From Candidatus Kapaibacterium sp. (lineage in GTDB: Bacteria; Bacteroidota; Ignavibacteria; Kapaibacteriales; UBA2268), in the NCBI GenBank assembly GCA_938038165.1, contig CALHRB010000348.1:1-9115 (forward strand): a DNA stretch of 9,115 nt, written 5' to 3'. Each line of letters starts with the position of its first letter. Positions within the stretch are counted from its first letter, which is position 1. The translations under genes were made by a program, and so were the position numbers. Positions 1-7,386 of the stretch are shown in pieces. The notes beneath the pieces were generated by a model. It saw only the letters and a list, made by a program, of their open reading frames with translations, did not search any database and was not told where the DNA came from.

Positions 1-1376
1 CTGAGGTAAATTTTGATTTGAATGCTGTTGTTTTTCTTCAAAATGATGCGACTAAAGAAATTTTGCAAGCTGGAGCAGTATTTAAGAGACCGACATTAAC
101 TTTGAATGCTGAAGGGGCTATGCTTAAAGCTGGCGACCAAAACAATCCTTTTGAAAAAACTTTCACTCTTGATAATTCAAGTCCATCTGATATTTCTTTC
201 AGATTCAGCGCAGAAAAATCTCAAAGAACACCATCCGATTGGACTGCTTCTGTTGATAATCCAGGACCTATTGTTGTTCCGGCTGGCTCAAAAACTGATA
301 TCAAATTAAAATTTACTCCTGGTGCTACCATTGGTATTGGAGATGCTTATGTTGTTGCAACCAAAGTAAACGATCCTGACGCAAAATTAACCTCTAATTT
401 CATTACAATGCTTTCATCGAACATACAATCCATTCATGTCAATGATAATGAATCAAATTATGATATAAATCCCGCTATTATGGTGGGTCATCAACCATTT
501 GATTATATTAATTTAAAGCCGTCCGAATTTGTTGAACTTGGAAATAGTCTCACTAATTTAAAGTATTTAATTTGGAGTACCGGAGCAGGCAATCAAATTA
601 ATGCTGCTCAGGCAAGTTTCCTGACATCAATAATCAATAAAAAGGTCAATACAATGGTTGTTGGGAATCTTTCTGTGGCTTCGCTAAGCACAGCAAATGC
701 ACTTGGATTATTTGGAGTTGAATATCTTGGCTGGAACATGGAAGGATTTGGTTATTCTCCTTTTACAATCTGGCTTGCAGGGATTGAAGGAGAAGAAATC
801 TCTGAGTTCCTTGGAACAAATGTTCAGGGAAGTTTAAAGAGCTATTTACTTCCAGTCTTGAAAATCGTTGATAATAATACAGATCCTATTCTTAGGTTCA
901 GAAGCGACGGAAGATACGTTAACTGGAAAAACAGGACTGACACGGTCAAAATTAAAGGAGAAGATGCAATCATTGCAGCTAAATATGCTTATGGTGATAA
1001 TAGACGAATCATAATAGGATTTACTCCATACGTAATTACAAATAAATCTCAACAGGATGAATTAATCAGAAGAGCAGTCCTATGGCTTGAGCAAGGTGCT
1101 TTGAGCACCGAAAATGAAGTTTTATCTGATGAAGATATCATTTTGACCCCAAATCCGTCTAATGATTATTTGAAAATTGATCTAGGCACTCTGAATGCTT
1201 CCAATGTTAATATCAGCATAATAGACATGCTTGGCAACAGGGTTCTATCTCAATTTTTTGACGAAATGGCAATATCTGAAGTGATTGATTTGTCAGGTTT
1301 AGCCTCAGGAAGCTACGTTCTGCAAATTGTATCAGGTAAAAGCCGGATCACTAAGCCATTTGTTGTATTGAAATAG
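1..1376 (+). CDS. Omp28-related / GATase-like secreted protein with T9SS type A sorting domain, 5'-partial
   Basis: The reading frame is open from the left edge (first whole codon at 3) with no start or stop before it, so the gene begins upstream; the TTG at 18 and the internal ATGs are not convincing starts. The visible 457 residues fall into four parts. The first 25 or so (VVFLQNDATKEILQA) resemble the end of Omp28-related domains. About 87-410 encodes a beta-rich Ig-like domain of the kind found between secreted modules. About 418-1100 resembles the class I glutamine-amidotransferase-like fold seen in secreted Bacteroidota proteins: it has an IEGEEIS segment and ends in the pattern RRIIIGFTPY...LIRRAVLWLEQG. 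No clear catalytic Cys/His pair was identified, so it may be non-enzymatic. About 1140-1373 is a T9SS type A sorting domain (TPNPSNDYLKI, then SGLASGSYVLQI, ending in FVVLK). Expected location is the cell surface or outside the cell. The sorting domain is certain enough; the domain names upstream of it are by resemblance. Confidence 0.8.
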   Translation, partial: EVNFDLNAVVFLQNDATKEILQAGAVFKRPTLTLNAEGAMLKAGDQNNPFEKTFTLDNSSPSDISFRFSAEKSQRTPSDWTASVDNPGPIVVPAGSKTDIKLKFTPGATIGIGDAYVVATKVNDPDAKLTSNFITMLSSNIQSIHVNDNESNYDINPAIMVGHQPFDYINLKPSEFVELGNSLTNLKYLIWSTGAGNQINAAQASFLTSIINKKVNTMVVGNLSVASLSTANALGLFGVEYLGWNMEGFGYSPFTIWLAGIEGEEISEFLGTNVQGSLKSYLLPVLKIVDNNTDPILRFRSDGRYVNWKNRTDTVKIKGEDAIIAAKYAYGDNRRIIIGFTPYVITNKSQQDELIRRAVLWLEQGALSTENEVLSDEDIILTPNPSNDYLKIDLGTLNASNVNISIIDMLGNRVLSQFFDEMAISEVIDLSGLASGSYVLQIVSGKSRITKPFVVLK

Positions 1377-1407
1377 CAATTATCTCAAGAAATTATTTAA
1401 CATTAAA

Positions 1408-1446
1408 AATCCCCAATTATATCAGCTAAGTGGGGATTACTTTTTT
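1408..1446. terminator. Bidirectional intrinsic terminator between convergent genes
   Basis: AATCCCCA (1408-1415) pairs perfectly with TGGGGATT (1431-1438), giving an 8-bp stem with a 15-nt loop. On the + strand the stem is followed by AC and then TTTTTTG, which suits the gene ending at 1376. On the - strand the same stem is followed by TTTTTAATG, which suits the gene ending at 1528. It lies in the only gap between these two convergent genes, so it plausibly stops transcription from both sides. Confidence 0.8.
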
Positions 1447-1527
1447 GTTTTGTTATATTTTGATAGTATGAATTACTTCAATATTAACAAAAATAAGTTT
1501 TTTGTAATACCAAAATAAATATCTGAG

Positions 1528-3105
1528 CTAATTAAGTATAGTAAATTCCCTTGTTATTCGCTGGTCAGCTGTTGAAATTGAAATGAAATAATGCCCACTT
1601 TTCTCAACAGAGAATTTGATTTTGTGGTATCCAGCATCCATCCAACCTTTTGATATTTTCTTTTCCAGCCTTCCAAGTAAATTGAAAACAGAAATATCAA
1701 CTTCTGAAATAGTTTTAAGCTCGAAAGACAGTGTAACTTCACCAAAGGAAGGATTTGGATAAACAAAAATATCTTCATTGACGTTAATTGGATTTTGAAC
1801 AGAAAGCTCTCTTTTCTTAAGAACCCCCAGCGGTAAGAATTCAATACCAAAGACATTTTTTACTTCTTCAGAGCTTGCACCAAGCCAAGTTTGCAGGAAA
1901 TCAGTATAAACCCTTCGGTAATCATATTGCATCTTTTGATTCCCAGCTTCATCAAGGTCGCTTAAGTTTGGCTTGTTACCAAAATAACCACCTTTAGCAT
2001 GATTGCCAAAGACAAATTGAACAGAAGCCGCTCCGTGGTCAGTGCCTCGACTTCCGTTTTCGGCTGGTCTGCGACCAAATTCAGAAATTGTCATACCGAC
2101 AACTCTGTCAGCCCAACCTTGTTGAACAGCATCATCCAAAAATTCTGAAACTGCAGAAGCAATATTCCAAAGCAGTGTAGGATGTTGACCCGATAAATAA
2201 TCAGCATTTTGCTGCTGAGCGTGAGAATCAAAATTGCTAAGTTTTACAAAAAAGAATTTAGTCTTTAGACCACCAGCTATTAAGCTCGAAATCATCTCGA
2301 ATTTCTTTGCCAGCCCACCACTATATTGGACTTTTAACTTCGATTTGCCCTGATTGTATGCTTTTAAAACTTCGGCTGAGTATTTCTCGGATTGACGAGC
2401 TATTATATTCACGAAGTTGAATTCAGAATCGAAAACAGTATTGCCTTGATTTAGGTCTTCCTCGGGTGTTAAACCAGCTCCCAGTTCATAGAATTTCTGT
2501 GGATCAGTGAAGGCAATGCCCATATCGCCTTTATTGCTTTTGAGAAGCATAGATAGAGTTCCATCTATTTGAACTGCTATTGGATGTTCGGGTATTTCGA
2601 AAGGAAAATTAGTCAATTTCATAGCGATATATCTACCAAGCCAACCTTCCAACAGTTTTACTTTTGGGTCAGAGGAGTTAATTCCACTCAAAATAATATC
2701 TTCTGACCTAAAGTGGGAAAGATTTGGGTTTTCGTAGCCAATACCCTGAACAATAGCAAGTCTTCCATCAGCCATTAATCGCATAAAACCATTATTATGA
2801 ATGCCCTGAACAAGCATTGGATGAAAATAGATATCCGTTGTCTCGAACCTTTTAGCAATGTTGGAAGGTATGCCCAGATTAGGTCTTAAGTTGTAATAAG
2901 TGTCATCATAAGCAGGAATTACAGAATTCAAGCCGTCATTGCCACCGAAAAGCTCAATTATTACGACAATATTGTCATCATCCAGCCCCAGAATATTCTC
3001 AACTGGTTTGAATTCGAAAAGGGTTTTAGAAGTTAATATATTTGGTGCTATTAATGAAGCAGCTGTAACAGCAGCTGTATTTTTTACGAATGTTCTTCTT
3101 TTCAT
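1528..3105 (-). CDS. DUF1501 family protein with Tat-like leader and T9SS type A sorting domain
   Basis: This 525-residue protein shows the DUF1501 hallmarks in order: GGNDGLN at residues 54-60 followed by RPNLGI; SHFRSED around H131; FDSH at 292-295; then SEFGRRPAENGSRGTDHG ending near residue 358 and a downstream GGYFG. DUF1501 is related to the alkaline phosphatase/sulfatase fold, and these Asp and His residues (D57, D293, H295, D356, H357) are candidate metal ligands; the substrate is unknown. The N-terminus MKRRTFVKN plus an Ala/Val-rich stretch to about residue 24 matches a twin-arginine (Tat) signal. From about residue 441 the protein has a T9SS type A sorting domain (YPNPSFGEV, then ISEVDISVFNLLG, ending ITREFTILN). 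I chose the ATG at 3105: it has a good ribosome binding site and places the twin arginines at positions 3-4. An ATG 14 codons upstream would overlap the DUF1800 gene and bury the signal. It is the second gene of an operon with DUF1800. Confidence 0.92.
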   Translation of the reverse strand: MKRRTFVKNTAAVTAASLIAPNILTSKTLFEFKPVENILGLDDDNIVVIIELFGGNDGLNSVIPAYDDTYYNLRPNLGIPSNIAKRFETTDIYFHPMLVQGIHNNGFMRLMADGRLAIVQGIGYENPNLSHFRSEDIILSGINSSDPKVKLLEGWLGRYIAMKLTNFPFEIPEHPIAVQIDGTLSMLLKSNKGDMGIAFTDPQKFYELGAGLTPEEDLNQGNTVFDSEFNFVNIIARQSEKYSAEVLKAYNQGKSKLKVQYSGGLAKKFEMISSLIAGGLKTKFFFVKLSNFDSHAQQQNADYLSGQHPTLLWNIASAVSEFLDDAVQQGWADRVVGMTISEFGRRPAENGSRGTDHGAASVQFVFGNHAKGGYFGNKPNLSDLDEAGNQKMQYDYRRVYTDFLQTWLGASSEEVKNVFGIEFLPLGVLKKRELSVQNPINVNEDIFVYPNPSFGEVTLSFELKTISEVDISVFNLLGRLEKKISKGWMDAGYHKIKFSVEKSGHYFISISTADQRITREFTILN

Positions 3106-3109
3106 TTTT

Positions 3110-3117
3110 TCCTCTCT
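3110..3117 (-). promoter_or_regulatory. Ribosome binding site of DUF1501 gene, overlapping the DUF1800 stop
   Basis: On the minus strand AGAGAGGA lies 4 nt before the ATG at 3105 and overlaps the TAG stop (3116-3118) of the upstream gene. This fixes the start of the DUF1501 gene at 3105 and suggests translational coupling: ribosomes ending on DUF1800 could reinitiate on DUF1501, keeping the two products in fixed proportion. Confidence 0.7.
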
Positions 3118-4702
3118 AAGATAGTTGAAAATCAGGAGCTTTGACAAAAGATAGAAGTAATTGCTTTATACCGTTGGCAGCTTTATCGTTTTCGGTTTCT
3201 ATAAGGTTGCCCCAGTTCTCTTCAGTTGTTTCAGCATGTTGAAGTAATTTTTCTTTGTATTTGAGATGCCTTGATTCAGGAATTTGCTTTGGAAAGAATA
3301 ATTCCTCAAGATTTTTAATGAATTTCTCAAGTGTCTGATAATCATTAATTCTTTTTCCGAAAGATAAAAACTGTTTATTTGTCATTGAATTAATCATTGA
3401 TTTTGCGAAGTCATACCTCAAGGGCAGAGTTTTAGTGCTAATCCAACTTCTATAACCTTTCCAGCTGCCAACATTCGGTGGATCATAAAGTTCTTGCTCA
3501 AGGTTGTGAATAGCCATAAGAGAATTCTGCCAAGAAATTCCTAATTGCCTTTGCAGATTTATAATAAATTCGGGTGGGGTTTTAATCTGAACGCCGATAT
3601 TTCCTTCATCGTAAAAATGTCTGCTGGTAAATAGAGCTTCATAGACAGGCTTCAAATTAAAATCATTAGCAACAAAAATTTTTGCAAGTTCCTCAATTAC
3701 TCCATTATCATTTCCTGCAGGATTGCTATAAACAAAATATCTATAGATCTTATCGCAAACAAATCTTGCAATAGGCATTGCTCTCTGGGCGAACATAATA
3801 TTAAGCAACACTCTTAGTTCTTCGTTAAGAACCTGATCTTCTGTATTAGATGTGGGATCTCTTGCAGGGATCGTCTCCCCCATAAAAGTTTTGGCTCCTA
3901 TGTCGTGGTCGGCAGGTGAAAAATATGTGTTAAAGTAACCTTTAAAACCGGGTTGACCAAAGTATGGTGCAGTTCTCCAACCGGTAAGGACTTTCGAGCC
4001 TTGCTTAATATCGCCTTCTGTGTAATTGCCGATACCCATAGTGAATAATTCCATCAATTCTCTCATATAATTCTCATTTGGATTTGTTCCAGATGAGTAA
4101 TAAAGGCTTTGATATAGAAGCATAGCTCCGTCAAGTGTCATCTCTTCGGCGATTGCCTTGTAATTTCCAAGTCTGAGCCTTCTTAATGTCTGGTTGTTTT
4201 TTAAGAGCAGAGGGGAAGGTATTAATGCAAGAGTGTCATATGTGAATTCGATTGTCCAGACAGTTGTTAAAAACAAAGTAAACTTCTCGATAGCAGGAAA
4301 TGAATCTCGTTGCATTAAATAAACCCACCAGTTTACAAAGTTGTAATAATTAGTCCAGAGAACTCCCTCAATCTGAGATTTGATTTCAGGTATCTGTTCG
4401 AGTGGATTTTCCTCAGGAGTATTTGTCCATTTTTCCTGTGGTGGTTTTGGCAATGTTTCATTGCCATTGCCCAGAATTAAAGCAACAGCTTCGTCAGCAG
4501 TCTTACCTTCGATGGCTTGAACAGCTTCGGGACTTGGATTAAAAGTCGTTCTGCGTAGCAAATGATACGCTTCTTTTGAACTTAATGGACTTGTGAACTT
4601 CTCTAAGCCGGCTTGTATATCTCGTGATGGTATAGTTTTATCAATCAAAACATTATCTTTTTGCTCTATAACAAAACTATCAAGGAAGTCCCTACGTTTC
4701 AT
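3116..4702 (-). CDS. DUF1800 family protein
   Basis: This 528-residue protein matches DUF1800 along its length: HLLRRTTF at 47-54; the diagnostic stretch MRELMELFTMGIGNYTEGD from residue 213, running to LTGWR at 239-243; a DHDIGAKTF segment soon after; and PPNVGSWKGYRSW from 408. The last residues (SFVKAPDFQLS) are also like the usual family end. The biochemical activity of DUF1800 is unknown; it is often encoded next to DUF1501, as here, which implies a shared process. The N-terminus MKRRDFL has twin arginines like its partner, but the next 30 residues are charged or polar (SFVIEQKDNVLIDK), with no hydrophobic core, so a normal Sec or Tat signal is not seen; there is no T9SS sorting domain either. 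The ATG at 4702 is preceded by GGAGA (4707-4711) with a 4-nt spacer. It is the first gene of the minus-strand operon and diverges from the PsbP-like gene. Confidence 0.92.
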   Translation of the reverse strand: MKRRDFLDSFVIEQKDNVLIDKTIPSRDIQAGLEKFTSPLSSKEAYHLLRRTTFNPSPEAVQAIEGKTADEAVALILGNGNETLPKPPQEKWTNTPEENPLEQIPEIKSQIEGVLWTNYYNFVNWWVYLMQRDSFPAIEKFTLFLTTVWTIEFTYDTLALIPSPLLLKNNQTLRRLRLGNYKAIAEEMTLDGAMLLYQSLYYSSGTNPNENYMRELMELFTMGIGNYTEGDIKQGSKVLTGWRTAPYFGQPGFKGYFNTYFSPADHDIGAKTFMGETIPARDPTSNTEDQVLNEELRVLLNIMFAQRAMPIARFVCDKIYRYFVYSNPAGNDNGVIEELAKIFVANDFNLKPVYEALFTSRHFYDEGNIGVQIKTPPEFIINLQRQLGISWQNSLMAIHNLEQELYDPPNVGSWKGYRSWISTKTLPLRYDFAKSMINSMTNKQFLSFGKRINDYQTLEKFIKNLEELFFPKQIPESRHLKYKEKLLQHAETTEENWGNLIETENDKAANGIKQLLLSFVKAPDFQLS

Positions 4703-4737
4703 AGTTTCTCCAAAAAATGTTAAATGAAAACCTTATT

Positions 4738-4745
4738 CAAATATA
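4738..4745 (-). promoter_or_regulatory. Candidate -7 promoter element for the DUF1800-DUF1501 operon
   Basis: The minus strand reads TATATTTG here, an exact match to TAnnTTTG, the -7 consensus described for Bacteroidota primary sigma factors. It would give a leader of about 30 nt before the ATG at 4702. No TTG was found at the expected spacing for the -33 box: one TTG is only 7 nt upstream and another is 26 nt upstream. The region is very AT-rich, so a chance match is possible. Confidence 0.35.
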
Positions 4746-4876
4746 ATAAATTCAAGTTAATATTAATGTAACAATTATAATAAAGTTACAATAAGTATTT
4801 TCTAATTATCGGATGAAAAAAAATAAAATCCTGTTAATTCGTAATAATATAAGTCTTTTTGGATAATCGAGTTGAA

Positions 4877-5461
4877 ATGAGGAATATGAGAAAAGCATTA
4901 TTTTTGTTGACTTTTATTTGTTATCAGATGTTTGGTGTGGAGGAAACTAAAACATTTGAATCCGACAAATATAAATTTTCGTTTTCACATCCTTCAAGCT
5001 GGAATATAGTAAAGGCTGAAATGAATGATATTCTGCCTGACGTAAAAGAGTTTATTGCAGGACTTGCTACTTTAGGTTCAGCGGTTCAAACAAAGGATGA
5101 AAATAATTGGAACACATTGTTAATTAGAGGGGAAAACCTACCATATTTTGATATTTCAATACATAAAAAAAATCCTGTTAATTATCAGGATTTTAAAAAT
5201 AATTATTACAAACTTTTTGACATCATTCTACAAAACAAGGTTATTTATCAGGAAGAAAATGAGGAAGAAAATCTAAATGGTCTTGTGATTTACAGATTGG
5301 TTTATGATTTGAATTATAATAATGCAATTAGAAATAAGCTAATAGTTACCTATCAAAATGGTTATCAATATGTTTTCAGATTTTGGTGTTTTCTTGAGCA
5401 ATTTAATGAATTTGACAAAAAGTTTGAAGACCTGATATTATCCTTGAATTTTAAAAAATAA
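4877..5461 (+). CDS. Exported PsbP/DcrB-like protein
   Basis: This encodes a protein of about 194 residues that begins with two basic residues and a hydrophobic stretch (RKALFLLTFICYQMFG), most likely a Sec signal peptide cleaved near MFG/VEE. The single Cys in it is not in a proper lipobox. The mature part resembles the PsbP/DcrB-like superfamily: an opening KYKFSFSHPSSWNIV, a central beta-rich segment with NGLVIYRLVYDL, and a closing FDKKFEDLILSLNF, which is the usual last helix and strand. Members are small secreted or periplasmic proteins, mostly of unknown function in non-photosynthetic bacteria. The start is uncertain: ATG at 4877 is used here, ATG at 4886 gives a more classical signal (MRKALFLL), and a TTG at 4859 is less likely. 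None has a well-placed Shine-Dalgarno sequence. It ends with tandem TAA stops (5459-5464) and is 9 nt from the TPR gene, so the two are probably co-transcribed. Confidence 0.75.
   Translation: MRNMRKALFLLTFICYQMFGVEETKTFESDKYKFSFSHPSSWNIVKAEMNDILPDVKEFIAGLATLGSAVQTKDENNWNTLLIRGENLPYFDISIHKKNPVNYQDFKNNYYKLFDIILQNKVIYQEENEEENLNGLVIYRLVYDLNYNNAIRNKLIVTYQNGYQYVFRFWCFLEQFNEFDKKFEDLILSLNFKK
5169..5194. repeat. Perfect inverted repeat inside the PsbP-like gene
   Basis: AAAATCCTG (5169-5177) and CAGGATTTT (5186-5194) are perfectly complementary, separated by an 8-nt loop. The left arm and part of the loop (15 nt, 5169-5183) also occur exactly at 4825-4839, upstream of the same gene. On the minus strand the hairpin is continued by more T residues (a run of eight counting the stem), so it has the shape of a weak antisense terminator. 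It may be chance in AT-rich coding sequence. Confidence 0.4.
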
Positions 5462-5470
5462 TAAATAAAT

Positions 5471-7273
5471 ATGTTTCGAATAAATTCTATATTAATAGCT
5501 CTTTTTTTGGTCTTTATTAATGATGTTTTTAGTCAATATAATTTGACTGAAAAAATTAAATTAGCCGAAACTTACGAGAAAAACGGGGATTATCAGAATG
5601 CAGCCCGATTATGGAAAGAAATGTATGACATACGTCCCGAACGAGAGGAATTCTTCTACGGTGTTATTAGAACAAACAAAGCATTAAATCAGTTCAAAGA
5701 TTTAATTCCATTCATCGAAAATCATTTAAGAATAAAAAAATCAGCTTCATTATATGCTTTGTATGGTGAAATTCTCTGGCTGACTGGCTCATTCGACGAA
5801 GCTGCAAAAAAATGGAATCAGGCAATAGAAACCTTTCCTAATGATAATCAGACATATATTGATGTTGCTGCCATTCAAATTTCTCTTAGATTGTTTGAGC
5901 GAGCCATAAACACATATAAAACAGGACGAGAAAATTTAAAAAATTCATCGATTTTTTCCGATGAACTCAGTCAACTATATACAATTCTAAACAATTATAA
6001 AGAAGGAACTGAAGAAATTCTGAAATATTTCGAAGAATCCCGCAATCAACCTATTACTCAGGGCAGAATAAATGCCTTAATCGGCTCCACTGAATCAAAA
6101 TCATACATTCTTGATGTTCTAAGAAAAAGATACAGGAATTCCGATGATCCTGAGTATAGGAGACTTTTTGCGTGGTATCTGCGTTTGATAAATGATTACA
6201 ATGGTGCCTTCGAACAATACAAGCAGATTGATAAACTTGTGAATGCAAAAGGATATGAAATATTGAATTTTGCTAATAATTCCCTCAGAGATGGTGAGTA
6301 TTCAATAGCACTGGAAGCTTATGCTTATCTGATTGATCAAGGAAAAACCAATACTTTTTTTCAAAATGCCCTTTTTGGCTATGCAAAAACTCTTGAACTT
6401 TCGATAATGAAAGAAGAAAAGCTAAGCAAAAGCAAGGTTCTCGAAATTATTGAAAGATACAGAAGAATTATTAGCGAGTTTCCAAACAGTCAAAATTCCG
6501 ATGAGGCATATATAAGAATTGCCAACCTTTTCTTGTATCAACTGAATGAACCAGAAAAAGCTGCCAATGAGTTAAATACATTACTTAAAGTTTCAGGCAA
6601 TCGCCGAATTACCGCAACAGCTTCAAACTTGCTTGGAAATATTTATTTAATAACAAACAAATTGGATGATGCAAAACAATTGTTTTCAATTATTTCCAAA
6701 AAATTTGCAAAAATTTCACCTGAAGAGTCTTCCCTGGCTCTTTTTAAACTAGCTGAAATTGAATATTTCAGCGGAAATATAGATTCGGCTTATGACAAAT
6801 ATGTAGAAATTTCAAATCTTTCAAACACTGACGTTGCAAATGATGCTATCGAAAGAATTATGTTCATTGACCAGAACCGAAATTTCAACAAGGCTTTTGC
6901 AATTTTTACCAAAGCTGAATTATATGAGTTACAGAAAAATTATCAATTGGCAGTACAAAATTATCAATCTGCTTATGAATCTGCCCCTCTCTCAAATTTA
7001 GCCGAATTAAGCCTTGTAAGGATTGCACAAATTCAATTTCTGCAATCAAAGTTCCTTGAAACAATCAAGACAATGGAGTTATTACTCGAAAAATACAAAG
7101 AAACTATCTATGGGGATTTAGCACTAATTACAATAGCTAATTCCTACTATGCTGAAAACAACTATGATACTGCTGTCGAGAAATACACCGATTTGCTCGC
7201 AAAATATCCAAGATCCATATATCTTGAAGAAGCCAGAAACAAGATTAAAGCAATTAGGAACAGACTAAATTAA
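5471..7273 (+). CDS. Exported tetratricopeptide-repeat protein
   Basis: The 600-residue product starts with a short hydrophobic signal peptide (INSILIALFLVFINDVFS) with a likely cleavage before Q22. The rest is almost wholly helical with repeated TPR-type pairs. Near the N-terminus are AETYEKNGDYQNAARLWKE and, around residues 95-120, YALYGEILWLTGSFDEAAKKW. In the C-terminal half are SDEAYIRIANLFLYQ and LFKLAEIEYFSGNIDSAYDKY, then AELYELQKNYQLAVQNYQSA and TIANSYYAENNYDTAVEKY. The last part, with YPRS-type spacing between repeats, resembles YfiO/BamD or YbgF/CpoB-like TPR modules, so a periplasmic scaffold role is likely; no enzyme domain is visible. The ATG at 5471 follows an A/T-only leader with no Shine-Dalgarno sequence, 9 nt after the PsbP-like stop. 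The partner bound by the repeats cannot be told from sequence. The TPR nature is clear; a specific name is not. Confidence 0.88.
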   Translation: MFRINSILIALFLVFINDVFSQYNLTEKIKLAETYEKNGDYQNAARLWKEMYDIRPEREEFFYGVIRTNKALNQFKDLIPFIENHLRIKKSASLYALYGEILWLTGSFDEAAKKWNQAIETFPNDNQTYIDVAAIQISLRLFERAINTYKTGRENLKNSSIFSDELSQLYTILNNYKEGTEEILKYFEESRNQPITQGRINALIGSTESKSYILDVLRKRYRNSDDPEYRRLFAWYLRLINDYNGAFEQYKQIDKLVNAKGYEILNFANNSLRDGEYSIALEAYAYLIDQGKTNTFFQNALFGYAKTLELSIMKEEKLSKSKVLEIIERYRRIISEFPNSQNSDEAYIRIANLFLYQLNEPEKAANELNTLLKVSGNRRITATASNLLGNIYLITNKLDDAKQLFSIISKKFAKISPEESSLALFKLAEIEYFSGNIDSAYDKYVEISNLSNTDVANDAIERIMFIDQNRNFNKAFAIFTKAELYELQKNYQLAVQNYQSAYESAPLSNLAELSLVRIAQIQFLQSKFLETIKTMELLLEKYKETIYGDLALITIANSYYAENNYDTAVEKYTDLLAKYPRSIYLEEARNKIKAIRNRLN

Positions 7274-7330
7274 ATTTTTTTATTCTTAGAATTATATTTT
7301 AACTTAAACTTCTTTTTGTTTTATTTCTTT

Positions 7331-7338
7331 TATTTTTG
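7331..7338 (+). promoter_or_regulatory. Candidate -7 promoter element for the DUF6588-like gene
   Basis: TATTTTTG matches TAnnTTTG and would start a transcript about 40 nt before the ATG at 7387. The 113-nt spacer (7274-7386) is long compared with the other same-strand gaps (9 and 18 nt), which favours a separate promoter. The nearest upstream TTG (7316-7318) is only 12 nt away, too close for a standard -33 box, and the T-rich context makes chance matches easy. No GC-containing terminator hairpin for the TPR gene was seen in this spacer. Confidence 0.3.
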
Positions 7339-7375
7339 TATTTTAACTTTAATTAATTCAATTTATTCTATTATT

Positions 7376-7380
7376 AAGGA
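7376..7380 (+). promoter_or_regulatory. Ribosome binding site of the DUF6588-like gene
   Basis: AAGGA lies 6 nt before the ATG at 7387, a standard Shine-Dalgarno sequence and spacing, and supports that start. Confidence 0.7.
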
Positions 7381-7386
7381 ACGCTG

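Noticed and set aside
1554..1856. Open frame on the - strand in another frame of the DUF1501 sorting domain
   Set aside because: Its product is a frame-shifted image of the sorting-domain region, which is intact in the main frame.
2939..3124. Short open frame on the + strand opposite the start of the DUF1501 gene
   Set aside because: It lies wholly antisense to well-supported family sequence and has no recognisable protein features or ribosome site.
3106..3147. Longer start of the DUF1501 gene (14 extra residues from an ATG at 3147)
   Set aside because: It would overlap the DUF1800 coding end, move the twin-arginine motif away from the N-terminus, and ignore the good ribosome binding site at 3110-3117.
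4746..4876. Possible + strand promoter for the PsbP-like gene (TATAAT- and TAATATAAG-like strings)
   Set aside because: The region is so AT-rich that several such strings occur, and none is paired with a correctly spaced upstream box.
5944..5965. Inverted repeat TTCATCG/CGATGAA within the TPR gene
   Set aside because: Only 7 bp, inside continuous coding sequence, no second copy noticed; consistent with chance.
6054..6248. Minus-strand open frame inside the TPR gene
   Set aside because: Composition is atypical (rich in His, Cys, Ser), it has no ribosome site, and it is antisense to a continuous TPR frame.
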